From Acidobacteriota bacterium (lineage in GTDB: Bacteria > Acidobacteriota > Thermoanaerobaculia > Multivoradales > JBCCEF01), in the NCBI GenBank assembly GCA_039028635.1, contig JBCCHV010000055.1, positions 1 through 45,908 of the forward strand: a stretch of DNA of 45,908 bases, given 5' to 3'. The notes below the pieces were generated by a model that was not told where the DNA came from, did no database searches, and worked only from the letters and a program-made list of their open reading frames with translations. Positions 38,938 through 45,908 of the stretch are shown here, in pieces. Made by a program: the position numbers and the translations under genes. Numbering within the stretch: the stretch's first letter is position 1; every line of letters begins with the position of its first letter.

Positions 38938-41900
38938 ATGCCGCAGGACCGACGGGCCCACGTCATGGTGCATCCTTCCGCCCTCAGAACGAGCCTCCTG
39001 GCAGCCGGGCTGCTGCTGGTGACGGTTCCCGCAGCACGGCCGAGCGCCGCGGCGGCAGCCCAATCCCAATCCGCGACCGAGTCCACCGCGGCCGAGTCCA
39101 CGGCGGCCGAGTCCACGGCGGCCGAGTCCACCTCGGCCGAGTCCACCGCGGCCGCCCTGGCCCAGGCCGGCGTGCTGCCGATTCCTAATCCCTATCTCGC
39201 CTTTCTCCCGGCTGGGATCGAGCCCGACTGGCAGGATTGGCGGCGAAAAATGGCCCGCCTCGGGAGCGAGCGACGCGCTGCCCCCGGACGCCAGACCTCC
39301 CGGGGCCTGGCTTTCGCCGAGGTAGAGGCCGCCGGAGACGTCGGCGACAACGACCTGCCGGTCTTCGCCCAACCCCTTCCAGGTGCCGGCACCGGGCCGG
39401 GCGAGACGTCCCGCTTCGAGATCACCGGGGCTCTGCTGGCGCCGCCGAGGGAGCGGGCGCCGACGACCGAGCCCGACGACGCCATCCCCAGCGCCCGCTC
39501 CCTGGCGGTCTCGACCGGCATTCCGATCGCCGTGCGTGGCGTCGTCGGCGACGGTGCCTTTGCCGACAGCAGCGGCGACTTCGACTTTTATCGCCTGGCG
39601 GCCTCCGCCGGTCAGCGCCTCGAGGTCGCGGTGCGCACCGAGCGACCGCTGGCGGACCTCGATCCCATCGTGGGGATCTACGACGGCTCCGGCAACCTGC
39701 TCGACGTCAACGACAATCTCCCGGGATCGGGCTTCTTGCTCGACCTCGACAGCTTTCTCACCCTCGAACTGCCGGCAGACGGTGACTATTTCCTCACCGT
39801 GGGCGGCCACAGCAATCCTCCGGGCTTTCCGGACGACGAGGACCTTCTGCCCTCCGACCCCTTCGACGGTGGCTCGGGCCCCGGCGCCGGCAGCCTGGGC
39901 AACTACACCCTGATCGTCGGCCTCGACGCCCCGGGTCCGGCATCGTCTCAGGCCGCCGACCGGGACGCCTACCGCCTCGACCTGCGGCGCGGCGACGTCG
40001 TCGGTGCCAATCTCCTGCGCGGCGCCCGCCGCCTCGCCTTGATCGATCCCAACGGCGAAGAGCGCATCGCCGCCAACGGCACCGATCTCAGCGGGATCTA
40101 TCCGGATTCGTCACCGTTTCCCGGCGGTGGCAACGCCGCCATCGCCTACGTCGCCGATCGGGAAGGAACCTGGACCCTGACCGTTTCCAACCCACCGTCC
40201 TTCGACCGCGGCGCCTACGGCGTGGAGGTCGAGCTCGCCCGCGGACCGCTGTTGAGCGGCAGCGAGCCGGCCCGCCCCATCCTGTTCGTGGATTTCGACG
40301 GTGCCGAGATCAATCCCGCCATCTTCAACCTCCTGCCGGGCTCTCGCCCGTTCTCGCCCTTGGCCGACTTCTTGCCGCGCTGGGGCCTCACGGCCAGCGA
40401 CGAGAACGCGCTGATCGACGACTGTCTCGCCACCGTCGCCGAGAATCTGCAGCACGACCTGGCGCTCCTCGGCGGCAACGGCGACTTTCCGAACGACGGC
40501 CTCTTCGGCTCCTTCGATCTCGAGATCCGCAACAGCCGCGATCATCCCGATCCCTGGGGCGAGCCGTGGGTCAGCCGGGTGGTGGTCGGGGGCACCGTCA
40601 ACCAGCTCGGCGCCCTCACCATCGGCCTCGCCGAATCGATCGACCCGGGGAACTTCGCTGCCCAGGAAACGGCCGTCGTCCTGCTCGACTTCCTCAGCGC
40701 ACCGCCGGACGACATCAACTCCCTCAACGGCGTCGAGCTGGCGCCGGAAGCGACCCGCCGCGACCTGGTGGCCCAGGCCCTCGGCAACCTGGTCGCCCAT
40801 GAGGCCGGCCACCTGTTCGCCAATTTCCACACCGAGCGCGATCAGGGCCCGTCCAATCTGATGGATCGTGGCGGTCGCCTGAGCCGCATCGTCGGCCTCG
40901 GCGAGGACGAGATCTTCGGCTCCGCCGACGACGAGGACGTCGACTTCGGCCGCGATCGCTACAGCCCGGTCGAGGCCTTCGAGGGCATTGAAGACACCCT
41001 CGCCTCCCAAGCCTTGACCCTGGTCGCCACCGGACCCCGCGGCGAGCTCCTGCTGCGCCCCGGGAGCCTCGACTTCGGCCCCATCCCGGTGGCCGCGCGA
41101 CGCGAGCTCGTCGTCGAGGTCTCGAACCCCGGCTCCGAAAGCGTCGTCGTCGGCCCCCTCGCTCTCAGCGGCAGCGCTTTTTCGTTCACCGGCCCGGCCA
41201 CTTTCGAGCTCGCCCCCGGGGAGCGACGCGGGCTCACCGTCGCCTTCACGGCTGCATCCGCCGGCGAGCAGCGGGGACAGCTCTCCGGCGCCACCTCACT
41301 GCCCGATGGCTCGCGCCTCGAGCTCGCCCTGGTCGGCCAGGGCGGCGTGCCCCGGGCCCAGGTGACGCCGCAGAACGCGGACTTCGGCGAGCTGACCTAC
41401 GGCGACGTCGCCATCGAATCGCTGCGATCGTTCACCGTCACCAACCAGGGGGACGGTCCCCTCGCCCTCCTGCCACCCCTGTTCAGTGGCCGTGATCCGA
41501 CACGCTTCGAGTCCGCCGGACGCAACGAGCTCCGCCTCGCCGCCGGCGAGAGCCGAGACCTGCAGCTCGCCTTTCGACCGCGCGGGCAGGTGGGCGCCAT
41601 GTCCGCCACCGCTCATCTGCGCTTCAACGACCCCATCACCGGGCGCATCGACCTGACGCTGACGGGCGTGGCGCAAGGACCGGACGTCGCGATCGCGCCG
41701 GGCCCGGTCTACTTCTTCGGAGGGGTTCGGGTAGGCACCGCCCGCGACCGGGTCTTCGTGCTGAGCAATACCGGCACCCGTCCCCTGTCCTTCGGGCAGG
41801 CCAGCCTCGAGGGGCCCGACGTGGCGGAATTCGCGATCACCGCCGGGGGCGCCGGGGGCAGCCTCGGAGCCGACGCAACAACCTCCTTGACGGTGCGGTT

Positions 41901-42759
41901 CTCGCCGGCCGTGCGCGACCAGCGCGAGGCCCTGCTGGTGATCCCGACGGACGATCCCGACGAGCCCCGGGTCGAGGTCACCCTGGTCGGCCTCGGCACG
42001 GAGCCGGAGCTCGCCACCATCCCCGAGGCGCGAGATTTCGGGAGCGTCGGCGTCGGCGCCTCGGCGGTGCGTTTCGTGCGCGTCGTCAATGTCGGGGAGA
42101 ACAACTTGACGGTCACCGGCAGCCGCTTGACGGCGGGCGACTTCGCCCTCGAGGACGGCGGTGCTCCGTTCACCCTGACCCCCGATGGCGAGCGGGCCCT
42201 GCGCTTACGCTTCTCCCCCGACGGCCTCGGCCCACGGAGTGCCGAGCTCGCCCTCGGCAGCGACGACCCGGCGCGACCGACGGTCGTCGTGCCACTCACC
42301 GGATTCGGCAGCCAGCCGCAGCTCCTGCTCTCCAAGACCTGCGCCCGAGTCACCGAAGGTCGCGCCGCTTGTGACCTCGAGGTGCACAACGGCGGCCCGG
42401 GCGCGGCGGCCGCCGTCGAGGTCTTCGACTTCCTTCCCGCCGGAACCACCTGGCTCGGCGACGACTGCTCCGCGGGTGCCCCCGAAGAAGGCGTCTGGAG
42501 CTGGTCGATCGGCGAGCTCGAGGACGGCGAAGCGCGCCGCTGCCGCCTCGATCTGGCCCTTCCATCAACCCCGACGGCGCTGATCAACCGCGCCGCGGTG
42601 CGCTCCTTCCTGACCCCGCCGGACGACTTCGACGACCTCGCCGAAGCCGAGCTCGCACCGGCGGCGGCGGTCGAGATTCCAGCCCTCGGTGGCCTCGGAC
42701 TGGTGCTTCTCGGCCTGCTCCTCGCCGCCGCCGGTGGACTGGCTCTGCGGTATCGCTAG
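38938..42759 (+). CDS. Secreted metzincin-like protein with choice-of-anchor domains and IPTL-like C-terminus
   Basis: A 1273-aa exported protein. Signal peptide about 13-45; AESTA repeat (about 47-71); PPC-like pre-peptidase domains (about 180-330 and 340-440, with 'DFDFYRLAASAGQRLEV', 'DYFLTVGG' and 'DAYRLDLRRGD'). The protease-like region is about 450-690 with His621-Glu-Ala-Gly-His625-x5-His631 and a Met-turn-like SNLMD (Met642); Ala replaces the usual Gly of the metzincin motif. Four ASPM-SPD2-Hydin-like repeats follow (about 700-1120, each with 'DFG...G'), then a DUF11-like domain (about 1128-1240). It ends in IPALGGLGLVLLGLLLAAAG and a basic tail, similar to an IPTL-CTERM sorting signal. 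Start ATG 38938 is uncertain (ATG 38965 possible). The 3' end overlaps the convergent TonB receptor gene by 4 bp. Confidence 0.82.
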   Translation: MPQDRRAHVMVHPSALRTSLLAAGLLLVTVPAARPSAAAAAQSQSATESTAAESTAAESTAAESTSAESTAAALAQAGVLPIPNPYLAFLPAGIEPDWQDWRRKMARLGSERRAAPGRQTSRGLAFAEVEAAGDVGDNDLPVFAQPLPGAGTGPGETSRFEITGALLAPPRERAPTTEPDDAIPSARSLAVSTGIPIAVRGVVGDGAFADSSGDFDFYRLAASAGQRLEVAVRTERPLADLDPIVGIYDGSGNLLDVNDNLPGSGFLLDLDSFLTLELPADGDYFLTVGGHSNPPGFPDDEDLLPSDPFDGGSGPGAGSLGNYTLIVGLDAPGPASSQAADRDAYRLDLRRGDVVGANLLRGARRLALIDPNGEERIAANGTDLSGIYPDSSPFPGGGNAAIAYVADREGTWTLTVSNPPSFDRGAYGVEVELARGPLLSGSEPARPILFVDFDGAEINPAIFNLLPGSRPFSPLADFLPRWGLTASDENALIDDCLATVAENLQHDLALLGGNGDFPNDGLFGSFDLEIRNSRDHPDPWGEPWVSRVVVGGTVNQLGALTIGLAESIDPGNFAAQETAVVLLDFLSAPPDDINSLNGVELAPEATRRDLVAQALGNLVAHEAGHLFANFHTERDQGPSNLMDRGGRLSRIVGLGEDEIFGSADDEDVDFGRDRYSPVEAFEGIEDTLASQALTLVATGPRGELLLRPGSLDFGPIPVAARRELVVEVSNPGSESVVVGPLALSGSAFSFTGPATFELAPGERRGLTVAFTAASAGEQRGQLSGATSLPDGSRLELALVGQGGVPRAQVTPQNADFGELTYGDVAIESLRSFTVTNQGDGPLALLPPLFSGRDPTRFESAGRNELRLAAGESRDLQLAFRPRGQVGAMSATAHLRFNDPITGRIDLTLTGVAQGPDVAIAPGPVYFFGGVRVGTARDRVFVLSNTGTRPLSFGQASLEGPDVAEFAITAGGAGGSLGADATTSLTVRFSPAVRDQREALLVIPTDDPDEPRVEVTLVGLGTEPELATIPEARDFGSVGVGASAVRFVRVVNVGENNLTVTGSRLTAGDFALEDGGAPFTLTPDGERALRLRFSPDGLGPRSAELALGSDDPARPTVVVPLTGFGSQPQLLLSKTCARVTEGRAACDLEVHNGGPGAAAAVEVFDFLPAGTTWLGDDCSAGAPEEGVWSWSIGELEDGEARRCRLDLALPSTPTALINRAAVRSFLTPPDDFDDLAEAELAPAAAVEIPALGGLGLVLLGLLLAAAGGLALRYR
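39076..39150 (+). repeat. Five 15-bp tandem repeats encoding AESTA
   Basis: GCCGAGTCCACSGCG is repeated five times in frame (39076-39150; the first unit starts ACC and the fourth reads CCTCG at its end). It lies just after the signal peptide of the metzincin-like protein. Because the unit is a multiple of three, copy-number change would lengthen or shorten the linker without frameshift. Confidence 0.85.
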
Positions 42760-45035
42760 AGCTCCAACTTCAGGCGAGCGAACAGGCTGCGCCCGGGCTC
42801 GGTGACCCGCTCGCCGGTGAAGGGGACCCGCGCGTTGAGATGCTCCGCGTAGTCCTCGTCGGTGAGATTGGTCGCCCCGACCTCGAGCTCGAGGGCCTCG
42901 CCGAGGCGGCTGCCGAGGGCCAGATCGAGGCGGGTGAAACCAGGTGTCTCGACCTCGAAGCGCGCCGCCGCCACGCGATCCTGCCGTTCCACCAACCGCA
43001 CCGAGAGATCTCCCCACCACCGCCCCGAGGGGTGACGCAGGGTCAAAGCCAGGGTGCCGCTGGTCGGCTCGATACCGAGCACCGGCTCGTCGAGCTCGTC
43101 GTCGTCGCCGCGGGTCGACGCCAACGAAGCACGCCAGGTGACCCATTCTCCGACCTCCTGGCGCAGGCGAAGCTCGCCGCCATAGAAAGTCGCCGAGTCA
43201 CCGTTGATGTAGCGAAAAACCGTCGGCGGACTCAGCGGCAGGCGCTTCGGTACGGAGGCATCGGCGACCACGGTGATGTAGTCGTCGATCTCGCGGTAGA
43301 AGACCTCGCCCTCGACCAACAGCCGGCCGACCACCCACTGACTGCCGAGATCGAGCTCGAGGCTAGTTTCCGGATCGAGGTCCGGATTGCCCAGGAACTC
43401 GGCACTGATCTGAAACTTGGTGGCCGGAAAGCGGTCCGAGTAGCGCTCCAGGGCGGTGGCGGTGCGGCTGGCGCGGCCGAAACCCGCCGACACCGTCCAG
43501 CCATCGGCCAATCGCCACCGTCCGGAGAGAGCCACGCCGAGGTGGGACTCATCCTGATCGAGATCTCCCGCGGTGTTGGCGCGGAAGAACTCGGAAACCT
43601 CACCGGCTTTAGCCTCGACGCGATCGAGGCGCAAGCCGAAGCTGACCTCGGCGCGGTCCCAGACACGCACCGCCTGACCGTAGATTCCCTGGTTGGCGAT
43701 CTCCGCCTCGGGCCACACGATGTCGTCGAAGAGCAGCCGCTCGGGCTCGCGTCGCGAGATCCGCCGACGCGCCGTTTGCTCTGCGAGGTAAGCATCCGCA
43801 CCGACCTTGAGACGCCAGTTGCCGCGCTCGCCGGCGACGAAGAAACGACCGCCGGTGGTGTTCGACTCGGTCGGCAGGTCGACTCTCAAGGCGAACGGCG
43901 GAATGCGCCCGGCCATCGGCTGCGCCGTCGGCTTCTCGTCGTTGTTCATGCGGTGGTCTTTGCGGTTGACGTAGAGCTGGCCGTAGATCTCCGAGAATCC
44001 GGAGCCGACGCGCTCGCGATGCAGTGACAGGGCGTGGGAACGGGTGTAGAAGAAGGTCGCATCGAGCAGGCGGCCGGGATAGTCGATATCGCGCTGCTCC
44101 TGATAACCGCCCTGGTAGTCGAGGCGGGTGTCGTCGCCGAGGAGCCATCCGAAGCGCAAACGAGCGGTATTCGACTCGTAGTCACCGGGCACGGTGACCC
44201 CCGCCCCGTCCTCGTAGTCATCCCCCTGGCGCCCTTCCGCAAACAGGCTGAAGGTCGAACGCTCGCCCCGCCGCGACACCAGGCCATGGGCCGAGGCCGA
44301 GGCGTTCTCGGTCCAGCGCACCGCCGCCGAGCCCTGCCACTCCAAGGGGCCGAACCCCGGATCGGCCGAGTCCACCCGGACCGCGCTGAGAGCACCGGAC
44401 CCCCAGGTCAAGGCGAAAGGCCCCTTGACCACCCGCACCTTCTCGGCGGCCGCCAGACTGACGTGACTGAGGTCCGAGTCCATGCGCGCGGGCCCGGCCG
44501 CGAAGGTGCGGGTCCCGTCGACGAACATGGCCACCTGGCTCTCCTGCAGCCCGCGCACGGTGGGCTCCAGATTGAGCGGCCCGCGGCGCACCGCCGACAG
44601 CCCCGGCGTGCCGCGCAACGACTCGGCGAGGTCACCGCCAACGGAGCGCGCCAGCAGCTCGGCGGTCAGATCGAGGGCGGCCGAAAGCTCCGGAGCCGCT
44701 GCCGTCACCTCGAGCCGTTGCTCGATTCGAATCGGCTCGAGGCGCAGCTCGGCGATGCCCTCGGCAATGGGCGTTTCCAGGGTGGCGTAGCCAGCGGCTC
44801 GAATGCGCACCCGCTCGGCCCCTTCAGCGGCCAGACGAAAGTGCCCTTGGGGATCACTCCGGCCAACCGCCAGGCGCTCTCCCGAGGTACCAATGAATTC
44901 CACCAGCGCCCCGCCAAGCGGTTCACCGGCAGGGGTCAAGACACGTCCTTCGAAGGGGGCGGCGGAGGCCGCCCCGCAAATCAACCAACCGGCTCCCATC
45001 AGCAGCAGGAGCCATCCTTTGCGATGACTGATCAT
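42756..45035 (-). CDS. TonB-dependent outer-membrane receptor
   Basis: A 759-aa receptor. Signal peptide 1-25 (CGAASAA). A carboxypeptidase-regulatory-like beta domain covers about 27-105 (FEGRVLTPAGEPLGGALVEF). The plug covers about 110-215 (LARSVGGDLAESLRGTPGLSAVRRG...VRGLQESQVAMFVDGTRTF), and the 22-strand barrel runs to the end, with the C-terminal strand GRSLFARLKLEL. Arrays such as 'ATALERYSDRFPATKFQ' and 'NPDLDPETSLELDLG' are typical of the family. Substrate is not certain: a vitamin, siderophore or metal-type ligand is possible, and the Cys-rich gene just upstream hints at a metal. Start ATG 45035 has AAGGA upstream. It is convergent with the metzincin-like gene. Confidence 0.92.
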   Translation of the reverse strand: MISHRKGWLLLLMGAGWLICGAASAAPFEGRVLTPAGEPLGGALVEFIGTSGERLAVGRSDPQGHFRLAAEGAERVRIRAAGYATLETPIAEGIAELRLEPIRIEQRLEVTAAAPELSAALDLTAELLARSVGGDLAESLRGTPGLSAVRRGPLNLEPTVRGLQESQVAMFVDGTRTFAAGPARMDSDLSHVSLAAAEKVRVVKGPFALTWGSGALSAVRVDSADPGFGPLEWQGSAAVRWTENASASAHGLVSRRGERSTFSLFAEGRQGDDYEDGAGVTVPGDYESNTARLRFGWLLGDDTRLDYQGGYQEQRDIDYPGRLLDATFFYTRSHALSLHRERVGSGFSEIYGQLYVNRKDHRMNNDEKPTAQPMAGRIPPFALRVDLPTESNTTGGRFFVAGERGNWRLKVGADAYLAEQTARRRISRREPERLLFDDIVWPEAEIANQGIYGQAVRVWDRAEVSFGLRLDRVEAKAGEVSEFFRANTAGDLDQDESHLGVALSGRWRLADGWTVSAGFGRASRTATALERYSDRFPATKFQISAEFLGNPDLDPETSLELDLGSQWVVGRLLVEGEVFYREIDDYITVVADASVPKRLPLSPPTVFRYINGDSATFYGGELRLRQEVGEWVTWRASLASTRGDDDELDEPVLGIEPTSGTLALTLRHPSGRWWGDLSVRLVERQDRVAAARFEVETPGFTRLDLALGSRLGEALELEVGATNLTDEDYAEHLNARVPFTGERVTEPGRSLFARLKLEL

Positions 45036-45187
45036 CTCTCTCTCGGTCCTTCCTCATGGGTCGATTCAGCAGCGGCTCCGGTGCCCGCACAGGCGACCGG
45101 AGCCCGAAGTCACCCGCAGCAGCGCGACGCAGGCCGGAGCGACCGACGCCGGTGTCCTCGGGTCTCGAGGTGGCCAGAACGAATCGA

Positions 45188-45583
45188 CTAGGGAAGGAGC
45201 GGCGGTCCGCGCGGCGCCGCGGGACGCGACTGCGGATCCAGCAGGGTGAGGGCGGCATCTACAGTGCTCCCTCCGTGGGTACCTTCGACCGACGCGAGAG
45301 CTGCCTCGCCGGTCGCCCGATCGGGCAGGGGCAAGGAGCTGGCCGCGCCGCAGGTGGCGCCGCAGGGCGAATCGGAACGCACCTCCCGCGGTGCCTTCCA
45401 ATGGGGTCGCTCGGAAGTCGGATGGCCGATCGAGAAGCCGGCCTTGGCGCGCAGCAGGCAGCAGGCCGTATCGCAGCTTCCGCCGCAGCAGCCGCAGTCG
45501 TCCGCCGCCAGCGCCGGAGCGACCAAGGCCACTCCGACGGCCAGAAGCAGCAAGACGACCAGACAACGCCGCATCAGGACCAT
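45188..45583 (-). CDS. Small secreted Cys-rich protein
   Basis: A 131-aa exported protein. Signal peptide about 1-27 (LVVLLLLAVGVALVAPALAA). The mature N-terminus holds a dense cysteine cluster (Cys30, 32, 33, 37, 41, 42), and a second pair follows (Cys75, Cys79). The remainder is Pro/Arg-rich and disordered. No family recognised. It precedes the TonB receptor by 152 bp on the same strand, so they may be co-transcribed. The Cys cluster suggests metal binding (copper or zinc), which would also suggest the receptor's ligand; this is inference. Starts ATG 45583 and 45574 are both possible. Confidence 0.55.
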   Translation of the reverse strand: MVLMRRCLVVLLLLAVGVALVAPALAADDCGCCGGSCDTACCLLRAKAGFSIGHPTSERPHWKAPREVRSDSPCGATCGAASSLPLPDRATGEAALASVEGTHGGSTVDAALTLLDPQSRPAAPRGPPLLP

Positions 45584-45908
45584 CTTTCGACTCTAGCAGG
45601 CTGCTGAAAATGTCGTCGGCAGCCTGCTCCCGGGCCCGAGAGGGCACGCAGGATAGATCTATCTGAGGCGTAGCAGCAGAGCTTAGAAGACTCTTGTATT
45701 CTACTATATATGATGATTTGGGTAGAAGGAGCGAGTTGCCCGCGACGCAGAGTCGAGTGCCGACGCGGCGGCCGATACCGATCCCGAGCAGATGACATCG
45801 TCTCGCGCCGAGGGCGAAGTCGTTGGGGGGCGCGCCCAAGCCGGAGACCCGAGGAAGCATGCCGGGGATCCGCAAGCCCACGTTGACCGCGAGTCCGCGC
45901 GCTATCGC
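45584..45908. other. Right-edge gene-free region
   Basis: No convincing coding frame. It holds the palindrome at 45595-45628 and an AT-rich block near 45690-45720. On the minus strand that block contains TAGAAT with a TCTACC box 17 bp upstream, a weak promoter candidate for the Cys-rich gene. The remainder to the window end shows nothing recognisable. Confidence 0.4.
45595..45628. repeat. 10-bp inverted repeat, IS-end-like
   Basis: AGCAGGCTGC (45595-45604) pairs perfectly with GCAGCCTGCT (45619-45628). The left arm continues TGAAAA. The sequence AGCAGGCTGCTGAAAA resembles termini I recall for some IS elements and associated MITE-like repeats. No transposase gene is nearby. Alternatively it is a stem in the leader of the Cys-rich gene. 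Confidence 0.45.

Noticed and set aside
39076-39150. Regular short repeats that could be a CRISPR array
   Set aside because: Units are contiguous with no spacers, in frame, and encode AESTA. No cas genes are present.
45066-45881. A 271-aa minus-strand frame across the Cys-rich gene region
   Set aside because: It is out of frame with the signal peptide and Cys cluster of the 131-aa protein and runs through the palindrome. The translation is Arg-rich and unstructured.

Overview
This 45.9 kb window is high-GC bacterial chromosome with about 40 supportable genes. A TonB-dependent receptor, lipoproteins with lipoboxes and several large secreted beta-rich proteins point to a Gram-negative (diderm) host. 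High GC, GTG/TTG starts with strong GGAGG ribosome sites, an M2 (ACE-like) peptidase, a TPR-bearing Ser/Thr kinase and ELWxTDGT/Calx-beta secreted proteins would fit an Acidobacteriota-type genome. That taxonomic reading is inference, because no rRNA is present.

Layout. (1) 0.3-7.3 kb: a secreted thaumatin-like protein, a small HTH protein, a CoA-binding protein, a TerB-like protein, acetylornithine deacetylase (argE), a TlpA-type thioredoxin lipoprotein followed by two uncharacterised genes, and an SRAP (YedK/HMCES) DNA-crosslink protein. (2) 7.3-13.1 kb: a visibly AT-richer stretch with an orphan 253-aa protein, a receptor-type Ser/Thr kinase translationally coupled to an ECF sigma factor, a second divergent ECF-like sigma factor, and a zinc-finger anti-sigma-like gene that overlaps the second sigma gene tail to tail. 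An AGAACC/GGTTCT palindrome recurs in the control regions. (3) 13.2-17.9 kb: a BlaR1-type protease without a sensor domain, a BlaI repressor, an M2 peptidase and an aminotransferase. (4) 18.1-20.8 kb: a secreted thioredoxin and a DsbD/ScsB-like reductant conduit. (5) 20.9-31.0 kb: a long minus-strand run. Read in transcription order it is an unknown gene, rpsP, khpA, rimM, trmD, rplS, rnhB, a TPR protein, a membrane-anchored unknown, an NAD-type isocitrate/isopropylmalate dehydrogenase, a 78-aa unknown and rarA. A good sigma70-type promoter lies at 31025-31053. (6) 31.05-31.5 kb: a gene-free segment packed with at least nine hairpins, one a clear minus-strand terminator. (7) 31.5-45.6 kb: a surface and secretion region with a 1061-aa secreted protein, an ELWxTDGT-repeat/Calx-beta protein, a pair of coupled membrane zincins, a 1273-aa metzincin-like protein with an IPTL-like C-terminal sorting signal, a TonB-dependent receptor and a Cys-rich secreted peptide.

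How parts work together. The ribosomal/tRNA-modification run is a conserved housekeeping operon. The two redox genes at 18-20.8 kb form a periplasmic thiol-reduction pair. BlaI and the M56 protease form a signal-induced derepression switch. The sigma/kinase/zinc-finger block looks like a compact regulatory island. The most novel candidates are that island and the multi-hairpin locus at 31.1-31.5 kb. No CRISPR array, tRNA, rRNA or transposase gene was seen.
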